A stretch of DNA of 64,000 bases from Paenibacillus polymyxa (GTDB taxonomy: Bacteria; Bacillota; Bacilli; Paenibacillales; Paenibacillaceae), in NCBI RefSeq assembly GCF_015710975.1, contig NZ_CP049783.1, positions 1,367,501 through 1,431,500 of the forward strand. The letters are read 5' to 3'. Shown in pieces: positions 17,008-27,079 of this stretch. The number at the start of each line of letters is the position of its first letter. The first letter of the stretch is position 1. The notes beneath the pieces are model-generated. The model had not been told where the DNA came from and searched no databases. It saw only the letters and a list, made by a program, of their open reading frames with translations. The position numbers were made by a program, and so were the translations under genes.

Positions 17008-20000
17008 TCATTCACTAGGGCGAGATAAGGTCATTTCCGGCACACGGAAGCTTACTGTCGTCCCTTGCATAGGATTGCTTTCAATCTCCAATCCTTCTCC
17101 ATACATATGGATCAGACGGCGATGGATATTACGCAGCCCCACACTGGAGGATACATGCTCCTCCGACAGTAAGTGTCGCAGTCGCTCTGGCGGAATCCCT
17201 ACGCCGTCATCGGTCACGCTGACCACAAAATCGGCTCCAGCCTCTTGTACAATCACCCGCACCGTTCCACCTGTGGCCCGCTGCATTACACCATGTCGTA
17301 TTGCATTTTCCACAATGGGCTGAATGCTTAATGGCGGGATCAGCGACCGGATGTTCCTCCCTACCTCTATAGTCATCTGCAAACGTTCTTCAAAACGGGC
17401 TTTTTCCAATGCCACATACGATTCTACCAATTCCAGTTCCTTGCATAGCGGAACTGTATTCTCCCTGTTCTGAAAATCAAAGCTTCCCCGCAAATACTGG
17501 CTCAGCTCCATAAGCAGCTCCGCTGCTTTGTCCGGGTCTACCGCTACGGTCGAAACAATGACATTTAATGCATTGTACAGAAAGTGCGGCTTGATTTGTG
17601 CCTGTAAAAAGGCCATTTCCGAACGCACCGCTTCCTCTGCCGAATGGCGCATGTTCAGCAGGGTGCGCACACGCGCCTTTAATTCCTCAGCATCAACAGG
17701 CTTACGTAGAAAGTCATTGGCTCCAGCCATGAAGCCTGCACGGATATCGCCGGGCAGGTCGCGTGCCGTCAGCAGCAACACGGGTAGTTCGGAGAGAGAA
17801 TACCGTTCGCGAATCCGTCGGCACAGCTCAATACCGGACATTTCTGGCATCATCCAGTCCGTAATGACTAGGTCAAATCGGGTACGGCTATTCAGCAGCT
17901 GAAGCGCCTCCTCAGCATGTTCCACAGCCACCACACTACAACCTGTGGTGTATAACAGCTCTTCCAACACCCGAAGGTTAACCTCATCATCATCTACAGC
18001 CAGCACTCTGTAAGGAACATTCCTCACTTGCTCCAATCCATCTTCTTCAAGCGGATTCACATCCTGACTCGAGGTCACACCAGGCTGCAATATAACCTCA
18101 GACAAAACATTTTTTTGAGCTTCATGTGCCGACGTACCAGTCTCCGCTAAGGGCAGTGTAAAATAAAAGGTCGAACCTTTACCCAATCTGGACTCTACTC
18201 GGATATGGCCTCCATGCAGCTCCACCAGACGACGGGTTATGCCTAACCCAAGCCCAGTTCCACTATATCCTTCGTCCTCAGCATTCGCCCCTCGGTTAAA
18301 AGGTTCAAAGATGTGCAAAAGATAGTCTGGGGCAATACCTGGTCCGGTATCCTTCACACTAATTTCCATTTCGCGGTTCCTGGTCTTGGCAGAGATTACG
18401 ATTTCGCCTTCCTCCGTAAACTTCATCGCATTCCCCAATAAATTGTATAAGATCTGATTCAGGCGATGTTCATCTGCATCCACCTTAGGCAACGAATTAG
18501 GCCATTCTTTGACGAATTGGAGCTTTTTCTTACCTACCGAATGACCCAATACCTCCAGCACAGAGTTCACTGCAGCTTGTACGTTTACAGGCCGGCGGTT
18601 TAAGGCTAATCTTCCATTTTTCAAATTAGAAAAATCCAAAATATCGTTAATCAAATAGGAAAGCCTGCGCCCTACATTCGCAATCAAGACCAAATTGTGC
18701 TTTTGCGGCTCATTGAATTGTGTCCCATAGCGGTCTAGCATGGATTGAGCGATATTAATAATTCCATGTAGAGGAGTACGCAGCTCATGTGACGTGTTCG
18801 CCAGAAATTCGTCCTTTAACCCATCCAGGGTTAGCAAACGTCGTGATAGGTTCTCAACCTCCATGAACGAATGTACAAAACGTTTGGCCAGCAGCAGCGT
18901 TTGAGCCAATACGAATATGAGCATTTCATAGGCTGTTACCCCACGTACATCTCCCCATCCCAGAACATACACAAAACTGGTCACCACAATCATAAGAATG
19001 CTCATAATACTAATGACTAGCAGTGCAGCGTCGTCCGTCCGTTGAACAAGTCCACGAATTAGGATCAGTAATACATATCCCACACTGACTACACCAAAAA
19101 GAAGGATAAACGTTTCAAAGGATGAGAGTACCAGTGTAGGCAACAATAGCCCCATACCCAGCATCAGTGCGGTTGTAATACTATAGAGACGCAGCACGAT
19201 CCGATTCATAACAATCTGTGTCGTAAGATGAACATACCGAATCAGAAAATAGTAGAACAGCGTCGAAGAGAACGATTGAATTTTCAATATCCATTCATAA
19301 GGCAAATCCGGCATTCCCCAGACTAGCAGCTTCTCTCCATGTGTCAGAATGTAAAATATTGCCGCGACGCAAAAGCATGCTAAGTAAAGCAAGGCCTTCT
19401 CTTTTTTACGTAAAAGGTACAGCATGATAAAAAATACAGTAGGGATAAAAAATCCTGCGACCAGTACGGTGTCCTCTGCCATCGCTACTTCCCGGCTATG
19501 CGTAATACTGGCATAATCACCAAACAGCAGCGGATAAATGATTCCCCCGGAGGAATAGCTATAATTAGCCACATGCACGATAATATCAGTCGCATGTCCA
19601 TCTATTGCAGCAAATCCAACAAAGGGGGCGTTGCCCTGTTTGCCTTTTTCGGCCGAAACAGAGGGAATACCGCTTGCCCCCACCTCTGCTCCATCAATCC
19701 ATACTCGGCTAGAGTTGCGAATGTTTTGCATATGGATGCCGTACAGATTTTCCAATTTTTCAGGTAAAAGTACACGAACATGGTAGGTACCATATCCAGT
19801 CGCCTGTCCCCCAGGCATCCACTGATTCCATCTACCAGGCACATCCACAATTTTGGCGGAAGATCCGGTGCCTGATCCCAATTTGGAGGAGTTTCGACGA
19901 TTTCCCCAATCCTGATCTCGCGTTTCCTGAAAAGATGAAGGCTGCAAAAGCTGATTAGGATAAAACTCCCACTCTCCTCCCAACTGTACAGCGCCTTCCT

Positions 20001-20148
20001 TGTCGGGGTCCCAATTACGCAAATCAATAACACCGTTGTGAGCTTTCCAATGACTGTTTCCGGATAATACGCCCGACACTAACGGATACACCGGCAACGC
20101 AACCGCAAGCAGAAGTATAATAAAAAATAAAACACCCTGTTTTTTCAT
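17008..20148 (-). CDS. Seven-helix hybrid histidine kinase with two transmitter modules
   Basis: 1046 residues. A signal/anchor helix (5-25) leads to an extracytoplasmic jelly-roll domain of the 7TMR-DISM type (about 40-215), then about seven membrane helices (220-425). Next come HisKA (His about 454, [12 protein letters not shown]), a first HATPase (DTGPGI; GLGLGI), a receiver (Asp about 764, [13 protein letters not shown]), and a second LytS-type kinase core (His about 854, [12 protein letters not shown]) with its own HATPase ([16 protein letters not shown]). The jelly roll suggests carbohydrate or other small-ligand sensing. Two different transmitters around one receiver is an uncommon build. 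The gene sits upstream of the BTAD regulator. Confidence 0.85.
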   Translation of the reverse strand: MKKQGVLFFIILLLAVALPVYPLVSGVLSGNSHWKAHNGVIDLRNWDPDKEGAVQLGGEWEFYPNQLLQPSSFQETRDQDWGNRRNSSKLGSGTGSSAKIVDVPGRWNQWMPGGQATGYGTYHVRVLLPEKLENLYGIHMQNIRNSSRVWIDGAEVGASGIPSVSAEKGKQGNAPFVGFAAIDGHATDIIVHVANYSYSSGGIIYPLLFGDYASITHSREVAMAEDTVLVAGFFIPTVFFIMLYLLRKKEKALLYLACFCVAAIFYILTHGEKLLVWGMPDLPYEWILKIQSFSSTLFYYFLIRYVHLTTQIVMNRIVLRLYSITTALMLGMGLLLPTLVLSSFETFILLFGVVSVGYVLLILIRGLVQRTDDAALLVISIMSILMIVVTSFVYVLGWGDVRGVTAYEMLIFVLAQTLLLAKRFVHSFMEVENLSRRLLTLDGLKDEFLANTSHELRTPLHGIINIAQSMLDRYGTQFNEPQKHNLVLIANVGRRLSYLINDILDFSNLKNGRLALNRRPVNVQAAVNSVLEVLGHSVGKKKLQFVKEWPNSLPKVDADEHRLNQILYNLLGNAMKFTEEGEIVISAKTRNREMEISVKDTGPGIAPDYLLHIFEPFNRGANAEDEGYSGTGLGLGITRRLVELHGGHIRVESRLGKGSTFYFTLPLAETGTSAHEAQKNVLSEVILQPGVTSSQDVNPLEEDGLEQVRNVPYRVLAVDDDEVNLRVLEELLYTTGCSVVAVEHAEEALQLLNSRTRFDLVITDWMMPEMSGIELCRRIRERYSLSELPVLLLTARDLPGDIRAGFMAGANDFLRKPVDAEELKARVRTLLNMRHSAEEAVRSEMAFLQAQIKPHFLYNALNVIVSTVAVDPDKAAELLMELSQYLRGSFDFQNRENTVPLCKELELVESYVALEKARFEERLQMTIEVGRNIRSLIPPLSIQPIVENAIRHGVMQRATGGTVRVIVQEAGADFVVSVTDDGVGIPPERLRHLLSEEHVSSSVGLRNIHRRLIHMYGEGLEIESNPMQGTTVSFRVPEMTLSRPSE

Positions 20149-20227
20149 AAATCCCCCGCTCTTTTCAATAACGTCTATCTTTTTGTATCGGTTATTCTAT
20201 CCAGCTACATTAGAAGCGTTGTCCATA

Positions 20228-20277
20228 CAAAAAGGGACGCCCGCCGCAGATAAAATCTGTGCGGAATCGTCCCCTTC
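20228..20277 (-). terminator. Terminator of the SLH-protein gene
   Basis: On the minus strand GGGACG pairs with CGTCCC, with an inner CCGCACAGAT / ATCTGCGG extension, followed by TTTTT. It lies about 30 bases past the SLH gene stop. Confidence 0.85.
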
Positions 20278-20308
20278 TATACATCCTTGTAGTTCCTAAC
20301 TTTTCCTA

Positions 20309-23300
20309 TTAAGGAATCAAACCGTCATCATTGCCACCGCCAGGAATCGACCCTGAACCGTCGCCGCTGCCTGTTCCGCTGCTATCGCTTGGCGATGTTG
20401 CTCCACCATTGCTGTCGTCGCTGCTTGTTCCGCTGCTATCGCTTGGCGGTGTTGCTCCACCGCTACTGTCGTCGCTTCCTGTTCCGCCGTTATCGCTTGG
20501 TGGTGTTGCTCCATCGCTGCTCTCGCCGCTTCCTGTTCCGCCGTTATCGCTTGGTGGTGTTGCTCCATCGCTGTTCTCGCCGCTTCCTGTTCCGCTGCTA
20601 TCGCTTGGTGGTGTTGCTCCACCGCTGCTGTCGCCGCTTCCTGTTCCGCTATTATCGCTTGGTGGTGTTGCTCCACCGCTGCTGTCGCCGCTTCCTGTTC
20701 CGTTGCTATCGCTTGGCGGCGTTGCTCCACCACTGCTTTGTTGCTGGCTGTCTATAAAATCTTTATACTCCTGAATCGCATCTTCCAGATTCATATAATT
20801 TTTCTTAACTTCCGGCATAGGATAATACGGGTCCAGACGATTGAATGCATCCACTACTCTGTGAAAGTAGACCGTCGTAGGATCTGTACCATTTACTGTA
20901 AGCAGATTGTTCGCAATGTTCTTAATCTCATTGACATCAAGATCAGTTACGATCCATTTGGATTGGTAGTTCGCAAACGCTGTAATCAAATCTGTGTTAG
21001 CCTGGTCTACCTGCAGTTGTGTGCTATCTGGATTATTAAGCACAAGGCTTGCCAGATTAATTTGCCCTTGAAGTTCTTCGTTATCTTGCTCGATATAATG
21101 ACGGCCGAACATCAAAACTTCATTATTAGCCAAATTGATATTGTAATTCAACAACATAGTATCCACCGCTATAGGTGCAGCATACTGGCTCTGTACCCGT
21201 TGCAGTTCCTCGTATACGGGAACAACGTCTTGCAATTCAAAGCTGGACAACCCCAAGAAGATGGAGGCATGCTCTGAAGCAGAAGACAAGGATTGCTGAG
21301 CTTCAGCGCTTAACGCTCCTGAATTTTGCGCCAAAATTCCATTGATCGCTGTCTGCATTTCGATGACTTCGTTTCTCAATTGTAGCCTTTTCTCGTTATA
21401 TTTTTCAATATAGGTCCCTTTAGCCTGACTTAATTGATTATAAGAGATCACCAATTGTTCCTCAGGAGTAAACGGCATAATGAGTGCAAAGTGGGCTTGT
21501 ACTGTTTGTTGATCTAAAAGCGTCATTTCCGTATTCAAGTAATTACGAGCCACAGGATCAGACAGCAGTTTGAGTTGAATATCTTGAACCAACTGCTGCA
21601 GTTTTTCCCGTGTTGTAGCAGACACTGGCGCAGTGAATACCGTAAGCCTTTGACTCAGCTCCATGTTCAAGTTCAATACATCCAGCTGCGTCATAGCGGT
21701 GTGCATCTTCTCTGTATATTCCTGAATGAGGTTGTCTAGTTCAGTATTTTGAGAACCACTCTGATCGTAGATAACCTGCGCTTCTTGTAAAGTATTTTTA
21801 AGCACTGAGAAGTCCGCTGCTTGCAGTGCTAGGAATGATTCTGTGGCACCTTCTATTTTTTGTGTCCATTCCTCCAACTGCTCAGTTGTAGATAATGGAT
21901 TCAGATATACTTTTGATCCTTCCCTCACTATGGACTTGTAACGCGCTTTGTCCGTTTTCAAATTCTCCACACGATCCGTTACATCGAGAAAATGCAGATA
22001 GGCATCTCTGAGTTTTACTGATGCTTTGTATACCTTGATTACTCGACCCAAGCTTTCTACTTCCCGATCCACAATGTTCTGAGGCGCATTCCCTTCCAAC
22101 ACATTGTTGCCAAATCGAATCGCTTGACTTAGTGAGTCATCCCAGTGAGGCGGAAATTCGTCACCAATCATTCGGTTTTGTTCAAGGGTAGTCGAAGCTA
22201 ACTGAATCAGTCTAGTTAATTCCTGTGTTCCAATCACCGGTTCTGTGGCTGAGGCTGTGTACACAGAAACGTCCTGTTTCAATGTGCTGAGCGCTTGATC
22301 TACTTCTACTTGTGTAGCTGCTGTATTGTTTAGTACCAGCATAGCTTGATGGATGGCTATGGACAGGTTTTCCTTCGCTCCGGCTGGGTAAAGTGCTTGA
22401 TCCGTTCCACCCTCGCCTGCACGCTCCAGCAGTTCTTTGGCTGCATGGACTTCTGTCTCCAGCCGACTGCGGTCTACGCTGATAATGTCACTGTTGTGTT
22501 TTTTCTTATCTTTGCTGTCTGTATCCGTGACAACCGCTCCAGTAGAGGACGATTTCGTCGTACCATTCACGAGACTAACAGCTTCTTTCATCGCATTATA
22601 GTTGATAATAACATCCTGTGGCTGTTTTTGTTCCGGCAGGTTAAGCTGGCTGATTGCTGCTCCCTTAGCCAACGTAATAAAAGGAACGCCCACATATTGA
22701 GATGCATCCAGCAAACCAATACTACCGTTAACCAACAGCTTGCCAAGTCCCTGTTGCAATGAAACACGACTAATCGCGGCATTACCTTCGGTCACGATCG
22801 ATGCATCATTTTTCAGCGTCAAGTTGTCAATCTTTGTCGTCCCGGTTGCTGTCAATTGTGCATCTTGAGAGCCAAGCTCAACACCAGACCATGTCGTATT
22901 TTCCAAAATGGCTGATACCGGCTGGGTACCTGAGCCTTTGATTTCTAATACGCCTGTGGAGGACATGTTTTTCAAGGTTACCGAACCATTGACGATTAGG
23001 CGTCCATCAAAAGACACACCCTTACCGTCAAATACGCCACCGTCTGCGTTAATTTCCAGCTTATTTACACCTGTGAGTGTACGCAAATTACGGTTAAGAT
23101 CGATTTTTGCCCCTTTTAATACCGCTTTATTATTTTCACCGAACAAACCTTGCAAAGATCCTTCCAGCTGGTAAGGGATATTTCCGATTCGAACCGTATT
23201 GCCCTCTGATTTCACTTCCCCTACTGGATGATCCAACAGGCTAACAAATACTTCCGCACCACTCTCCCGGTTCAACGGATTTTTCAAATCTGTTGCAGAA

Positions 23301-23818
23301 GCATCCTCTGATAATAGACCATAATTGCGAGCTACCTGAACTGCATTTTGCTGTGCGTCCGCATTACCTGCATCCTGCAAGTCCATTGCGCGTACTAGCG
23401 ATACGATCAGTTCTTCCTTGGTAATGGCATCCCCCGGACGGAACAGTTCTCCGTTGCCTGTCATATACCCGGCTGCACGTACAGCCTCAATATAGGGAGC
23501 ACCCCATGCATCCGAGGATACGTCCATAAAAGAAGTTTGCGGCTGATTGTTAACTTCCAACTGGAACAGACTGCACAAAATCTTAGCCGCTTCGGCGCGG
23601 GTCAAATTCTTTTGTGCCATAAAATCGCCCTGATTACCACCTGTCATCAAACCCAAAGTGCGAGCTTGTGCTACAAATCCAGTTTCACTTTGCGTATCTG
23701 CTGTCGCTGCATAAGCAGTCTGGGCGCCACCCATCCAAGGCAGAGATACAATGGAGCCTGAAGCAATCCCCAGCACCATTGCAGATGCAATCCATTTATT
23801 TCGATTTACAAGTTTCAA
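20309..23818 (-). CDS. Secreted SLH-domain cell-surface protein with C-terminal repeats
   Basis: A surface protein of 1169 residues. A signal peptide (about 1-37, ending AQTAYA) is followed by two recognisable SLH units (about 45-150; LTRAEAAKILCSLFQL and ITKEELIVSLVRAMDL) that would bind secondary cell-wall polymer. Next come a beta-rich stretch (about 215-380), a long helical region with FIVAR-like segments (about 450-1030), and a low-complexity tail of seven 18-residue repeats of the type GGATPPSDxxGTGSGDSS. I choose TTG 23818, eight bases after TAGGAG; GTG 23827 overlaps that site. It probably spans or decorates the cell wall. Its binding partner is unknown. Confidence 0.85.
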   Translation of the reverse strand: MKLVNRNKWIASAMVLGIASGSIVSLPWMGGAQTAYAATADTQSETGFVAQARTLGLMTGGNQGDFMAQKNLTRAEAAKILCSLFQLEVNNQPQTSFMDVSSDAWGAPYIEAVRAAGYMTGNGELFRPGDAITKEELIVSLVRAMDLQDAGNADAQQNAVQVARNYGLLSEDASATDLKNPLNRESGAEVFVSLLDHPVGEVKSEGNTVRIGNIPYQLEGSLQGLFGENNKAVLKGAKIDLNRNLRTLTGVNKLEINADGGVFDGKGVSFDGRLIVNGSVTLKNMSSTGVLEIKGSGTQPVSAILENTTWSGVELGSQDAQLTATGTTKIDNLTLKNDASIVTEGNAAISRVSLQQGLGKLLVNGSIGLLDASQYVGVPFITLAKGAAISQLNLPEQKQPQDVIINYNAMKEAVSLVNGTTKSSSTGAVVTDTDSKDKKKHNSDIISVDRSRLETEVHAAKELLERAGEGGTDQALYPAGAKENLSIAIHQAMLVLNNTAATQVEVDQALSTLKQDVSVYTASATEPVIGTQELTRLIQLASTTLEQNRMIGDEFPPHWDDSLSQAIRFGNNVLEGNAPQNIVDREVESLGRVIKVYKASVKLRDAYLHFLDVTDRVENLKTDKARYKSIVREGSKVYLNPLSTTEQLEEWTQKIEGATESFLALQAADFSVLKNTLQEAQVIYDQSGSQNTELDNLIQEYTEKMHTAMTQLDVLNLNMELSQRLTVFTAPVSATTREKLQQLVQDIQLKLLSDPVARNYLNTEMTLLDQQTVQAHFALIMPFTPEEQLVISYNQLSQAKGTYIEKYNEKRLQLRNEVIEMQTAINGILAQNSGALSAEAQQSLSSASEHASIFLGLSSFELQDVVPVYEELQRVQSQYAAPIAVDTMLLNYNINLANNEVLMFGRHYIEQDNEELQGQINLASLVLNNPDSTQLQVDQANTDLITAFANYQSKWIVTDLDVNEIKNIANNLLTVNGTDPTTVYFHRVVDAFNRLDPYYPMPEVKKNYMNLEDAIQEYKDFIDSQQQSSGGATPPSDSNGTGSGDSSGGATPPSDNSGTGSGDSSGGATPPSDSSGTGSGENSDGATPPSDNGGTGSGESSDGATPPSDNGGTGSDDSSGGATPPSDSSGTSSDDSNGGATSPSDSSGTGSGDGSGSIPGGGNDDGLIP
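20345..20748 (-). repeat. 54-bp tandem repeat array inside the SLH gene (about 7 copies)
   Basis: The landmark GTTGCTCCA recurs on the plus strand at 20397, 20451, 20505, 20559, 20613, 20667 and 20721, exactly 54 bases apart. Each unit encodes 18 residues (Gly/Ser/Asp/Pro/Thr-rich). Copies differ by a few bases. Being a multiple of three, gain or loss of units would change tail length without breaking the frame. Confidence 0.95.
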
Positions 23819-24133
23819 TATTTTCACTCCTAGACGCTATTTATTGGCATATATCCTGTTATATCAAAGGCTTTAGTCATGTTTAGTTCTACGATTTATG
23901 CAACCAAGGAACTATGCTAAAAGAATTATATGAAATCCCACTGAACCGATTCTGAACAATTAGACCTATACAACGTGTTTCATAGAATATTGCTTGACTT
24001 GGAGCTAACTACACATGGCCTAATCTGCTTGTATTCATTTAATTTATTGCTGCGAATGGTTATTTAGACAGAACTAGCGAGGATGGGTGAGGCGGTAGAA
24101 AATGACTATGACCGTTCTAATATAAGAAATGAC
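23819..24133. other. Intergenic region upstream of the SLH gene
   Basis: AT-rich sequence presumably holding the SLH promoter (minus strand). I see no gene, RNA or repeat here. Confidence 0.4.
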
Positions 24134-24167
24134 AAGAACGCCCTATCCATTGATATAGGGCGTTCTT
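24134..24167 (-). terminator. Terminator downstream of metNI
   Basis: AAGAACGCCCTAT and ATAGGGCGTTCTT pair over 13 bp with an eight-base loop. It lies 130 bases after the metI stop and closes the minus-strand metNI transcript. Confidence 0.72.
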
Positions 24168-24296
24168 GATCAGAAATGAGGAGGTGAAATCTAAATATTT
24201 GCAATTTGCTCATAGTGAGCGAGGATGCTCTTGGATAATGGAATAATGCTAAAACCTAACATGCCAACTACATATGTTGAATATCCGTTTTGTTCA

Positions 24297-24962
24297 TTAA
24301 CCCCTGCGTGCTTTGCGAGAGAGCAGGTTGCCCAAGGATTGAACCCCTTGTACAAACACGACTAGAATGACGACGGTTATGAGCATAACTAACGTATCAA
24401 AACGTTGATAGCCATACGCTATCGCCAGATCGCCAATGCCGCCGCCGCCGACCGCACCAGCCATAGCCGTTGCACCAATCAGTCCAATGGCGGCTGTCGT
24501 TAACGACAAAATCAGAGAACTGAATGCCTCGGGCAGCAAAAAGTATCGAATGACCTGAAACGGAGTCGCCCCCATCGCATCTGCTGCCTCCAATATTCCC
24601 GGATTGACCTCCAACAACGAATTTTCGACCAGCCTGCCGATATAGGGTGCTATATAAATAATTAAGGGGACAATTGCCGCACTGGTCCCAATGGATGTAT
24701 GCACAATCAGACGGGTTAACGGAATGATCGCGATTAGCAATATAATAAACGGTAAGGAACGAACAATGTTAATGATCGGATTTAAAATACTGTACAGCCA
24801 TTTGTTCTCCAAAATTCCGCCTGAACGGGTGACGACGAGTAAAATACCGATAGGGATACCAATCAGAGCACCAATAAATAATGATATGCTGACCATAAGT
24901 ATAGATTCATACAAAGCTTCCCACAGTTGATCCCAAGTTATCGTGGTTCCTGTAATCATCAT
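24297..24962 (-). CDS. metI: Methionine ABC transporter permease
   Basis: A 221-residue permease with about five helices. The EAA-type coupling loop is GILEAADAMGATPFQVIRYFLLPEA (residues about 124-148), and the C-terminus shows the MetI motif GATAMAGAVGGGGIGDLAIAYGYQRF. It imports methionine or related compounds with MetN. The start overlaps the metN stop by four bases (ATGA), so the two are translationally coupled. The expected substrate-binding lipoprotein MetQ does not follow; the next stretch is intergenic. Confidence 0.9.
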   Translation of the reverse strand: MMITGTTITWDQLWEALYESILMVSISLFIGALIGIPIGILLVVTRSGGILENKWLYSILNPIINIVRSLPFIILLIAIIPLTRLIVHTSIGTSAAIVPLIIYIAPYIGRLVENSLLEVNPGILEAADAMGATPFQVIRYFLLPEAFSSLILSLTTAAIGLIGATAMAGAVGGGGIGDLAIAYGYQRFDTLVMLITVVILVVFVQGVQSLGNLLSRKARRG

Positions 24963-25981
24963 AGACTTTCCACCTCCTGAATATGAACCCCTTTGCTCTT
25001 GATAAAATCAACAGCCTGCTGAACGGCATGCTGCTCACCGCGCAATTGAAGTGTCATATAGCCAATCGTCGTTTCTTGAATCTCCGTCATGTTGGCAAAC
25101 AAAATGTTCACATGGATATCGTGCTTCCGAATCAATTCATGAACCACTGGGTCGGAAGCTGCCTGTCCGATAAATTCCAGCTTGTAGATGCGTTGCGACT
25201 CTTGCTGCTCGAACGTTTGCAGCACACTATCCGGCACTTGATCGTGAATAACTGTGCGTACAAAGCTTTGCGTCGTTGGATGCTTCGGCTGTCCGAATAC
25301 CTCCAGCACGTTGCCCTGCTCAATGATTTCTCCCTTTTCCATGACGGCCACCTTATTGCAAATCCGCTGAATCACCGACATTTCATGGGTAATGATCAAG
25401 ATGGTGATCTTGTATTCCTTGTTGATTTTGCGAAGCAAATCAAGAATAGACTGCGTGGTCTGCGGATCAAGTGCCGAGGTTGCCTCATCACAGAGCAAAA
25501 TGGACGGGTTGCTCGCAAGCGCCCGCGCAATCCCGACACGCTGCTTTTGCCCGCCGGAAAGCTCGCTGGGATAGCTATTTGCCTTATCCGATAATCCTGT
25601 GAATGCCAGCAACTCTGTTACACGCCTCTCAATTTCCCGCTTGTTGCGCTTGAGCAACACCAATGGAATGGCAATGTTTTCGAATACTGTTTTCGATTCC
25701 AGCAGATTAAAATGCTGAAAAATCATTCCGATCTTTTTCCTTACTTTTCGCAGCCCGGAGGTCGAATAGGCATTTAAGCTCTCCCCTTCGACAAGAACCT
25801 CACCGGTCGTTACTTTCTCCAGACGATTGACCAAACGGATAAGCGTACTTTTCCCTGCACCACTAAATCCGATAAAACCAAAGATATCTCCTTTATCTAC
25901 TGTGATATTTATATTCTTTAACGCTTGAATGCTTAAGCCTTTTCTTACATAGGTTTTGGATACATTCCTAAGTTCAATCAT
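24959..25981 (-). CDS. metN: Methionine ABC transporter ATPase
   Basis: 340 residues. Walker A is GFSGAGKST, the Q loop IFQHFNLL, the signature LSGGQKQRVGIARAL, Walker B ILLCDEATSALDP and the switch His ITHEM. The C-terminal 80 residues form a NIL domain (RIYKLEFIGQAASDPVV...), the allosteric methionine sensor that separates MetN from other ATPases. I choose ATG 25981, just after GGAAGGAGTTAGGAG; an in-frame start at 26008 overlaps that site. A good promoter lies at 26095-26123 with a dyad in the leader. No S-box riboswitch is visible. Confidence 0.92.
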   Translation of the reverse strand: MIELRNVSKTYVRKGLSIQALKNINITVDKGDIFGFIGFSGAGKSTLIRLVNRLEKVTTGEVLVEGESLNAYSTSGLRKVRKKIGMIFQHFNLLESKTVFENIAIPLVLLKRNKREIERRVTELLAFTGLSDKANSYPSELSGGQKQRVGIARALASNPSILLCDEATSALDPQTTQSILDLLRKINKEYKITILIITHEMSVIQRICNKVAVMEKGEIIEQGNVLEVFGQPKHPTTQSFVRTVIHDQVPDSVLQTFEQQESQRIYKLEFIGQAASDPVVHELIRKHDIHVNILFANMTEIQETTIGYMTLQLRGEQHAVQQAVDFIKSKGVHIQEVESL

Positions 25982-26051
25982 AGCTCCTAACTCCTTCCGC
26001 TCCATCAAGTATGTAAGATCTCTCTGAGTTGATTTCTTTCCTATGGCATGA

Positions 26052-26074
26052 ATACTCGAATTAAATCCGAGTAT
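26052..26074 (-). promoter_or_regulatory. Near-perfect 23-bp dyad in the metNI leader (possible operator)
   Basis: ATACTCGAATT and AATCCGAGTAT arms flank one central base with a single mismatch. It lies about 15-35 bases after the predicted start of transcription. The position suits repressor binding. It lacks a T run, so a terminator is unlikely. The binding protein is unknown. Confidence 0.55.
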
Positions 26075-26094
26075 TTTAGTAAGTTTTATAGAGT

Positions 26095-26123
26095 ATACTA
26101 CTTCGATTTTATATTGATGTCAA
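26095..26123 (-). promoter_or_regulatory. Sigma-A promoter of metNI
   Basis: The minus strand has a consensus TTGACA (26123-26118), a 17-base spacer and TAGTAT (26100-26095). Confidence 0.75.
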
Positions 26124-26187
26124 TATGTGTTTTAAGTTTGGTGCAAGCATTTCTTTCTTTGCATAAATGAACATGATATTGCAGATG

Positions 26188-26218
26188 GTATGGAATATGC
26201 CGAAGTATACACATCTTA
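26188..26218 (+). promoter_or_regulatory. Possible sigma-G/F-type promoter of pdaA
   Basis: GTATG (26188-26192) and CATCTTA (26212-26218), 19 bases apart, resemble the forespore sigma-G elements. This fits PdaA being a forespore protein in B. subtilis. The match is loose. Confidence 0.28.
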
Positions 26219-26249
26219 CCCGAACCGGGGCGGAAGCGGAGGAACATAG

Positions 26250-27047
26250 ATGAAGCGAATATTAACCTTGTGGCTATGCATTGCAATGATGGGAATGTCC
26301 ACAGTTATGGGAGAATCGGCATCAGCTACCCAAGCTGTGGACGGACAACCGTATCATTTTGGGTTTAAAAAAAGCAAAGGAGGCGAGCTGCCCTCCATCG
26401 CACAAGAAGGCTTTATGCACCTGATTGAAAGACAAGGCGGCATCTTTTTGGGGGATACGACTAAGAAAGAATTATTTCTTACTTTCGACAACGGTTACGA
26501 AAATGGATATACTCCCAAGGTACTGGATGTATTGAAAGCAAAAAAGGTTCCGGCCGCCTTCTTTGTTACTGGGCATTTTGTAAAAGACCAACCAGATTTG
26601 ATGCGCCGCATGGCGAGTGAAGGCCATATCATCGGAAACCATTCATGGAGCCATCCTGATATGAGCACCATTTCTTCGGCAGAGATTCGATCTGAGCTGG
26701 ATCGGGTACGAACTGCATCTGCAGAGCTGACCGGGCAAAAGGAAATGAAATATGTCCGACCACCGCGCGGCATTTTTAATGAAAAAGCATTGGCATCCTG
26801 TCGAGAAGCCGGATATACGAGTGTGTTCTGGTCGGTAGCCTACAAGGACTGGGACACGAATATTCAGCAGGGGACGGACTATGCCTATCGTCAAGTTATG
26901 CAGCAGCTTCACCCTGGAGCGGTCATTTTGCTCCATTCTGTATCCAAGGATAATGCCGAGGCACTGGGCTCGATCATTGACGAGGCACGCAAGCAAGGAT
27001 ATGAGTTCAAAAGCCTAGATGATCTTAAAGTTAAGCACTATCATTAA
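26250..27047 (+). CDS. pdaA: Delta-lactam-biosynthetic de-N-acetylase (polysaccharide deacetylase)
   Basis: A secreted or membrane-anchored NodB-fold enzyme of 265 residues that deacetylates N-acetylmuramic acid, a step needed for muramic delta-lactam in spore cortex. A signal sequence (about 1-27) is followed by the PdaA-specific motif FLTFDNGYENGYTP, where Asp-Asn replaces the Asp-Asp of other deacetylases. The metal motif HSWSHPD and the RPPRGIFN and LLHSVS motifs are also present. GGAGGAA lies seven to eight bases before the ATG. Loss of PdaA in Bacillus blocks germination. The window therefore comes from a spore former. Confidence 0.92.
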   Translation: MKRILTLWLCIAMMGMSTVMGESASATQAVDGQPYHFGFKKSKGGELPSIAQEGFMHLIERQGGIFLGDTTKKELFLTFDNGYENGYTPKVLDVLKAKKVPAAFFVTGHFVKDQPDLMRRMASEGHIIGNHSWSHPDMSTISSAEIRSELDRVRTASAELTGQKEMKYVRPPRGIFNEKALASCREAGYTSVFWSVAYKDWDTNIQQGTDYAYRQVMQQLHPGAVILLHSVSKDNAEALGSIIDEARKQGYEFKSLDDLKVKHYH

Positions 27048-27079
27048 AAATAGCATCTAACTTAATGACTCAATACCGT

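Noticed and set aside
20317..20733. Minus-strand 138-residue frame rich in EQHHQAI repeats, and plus-strand frames over the same region
   Set aside because: These are the other frames of the 54-bp repeats inside the SLH gene. A repeat unit divisible by three keeps all frames open.
20345..20748. Possible CRISPR-like array
   Set aside because: The units are contiguous 54-bp coding repeats without unique spacers. No CRISPR array or cas gene is visible anywhere in the window.
25982..26100. SAM-I (S-box) riboswitch or T-box upstream of metN
   Set aside because: The leader of about 110 bases is too short and lacks the conserved S-box and T-box sequences.
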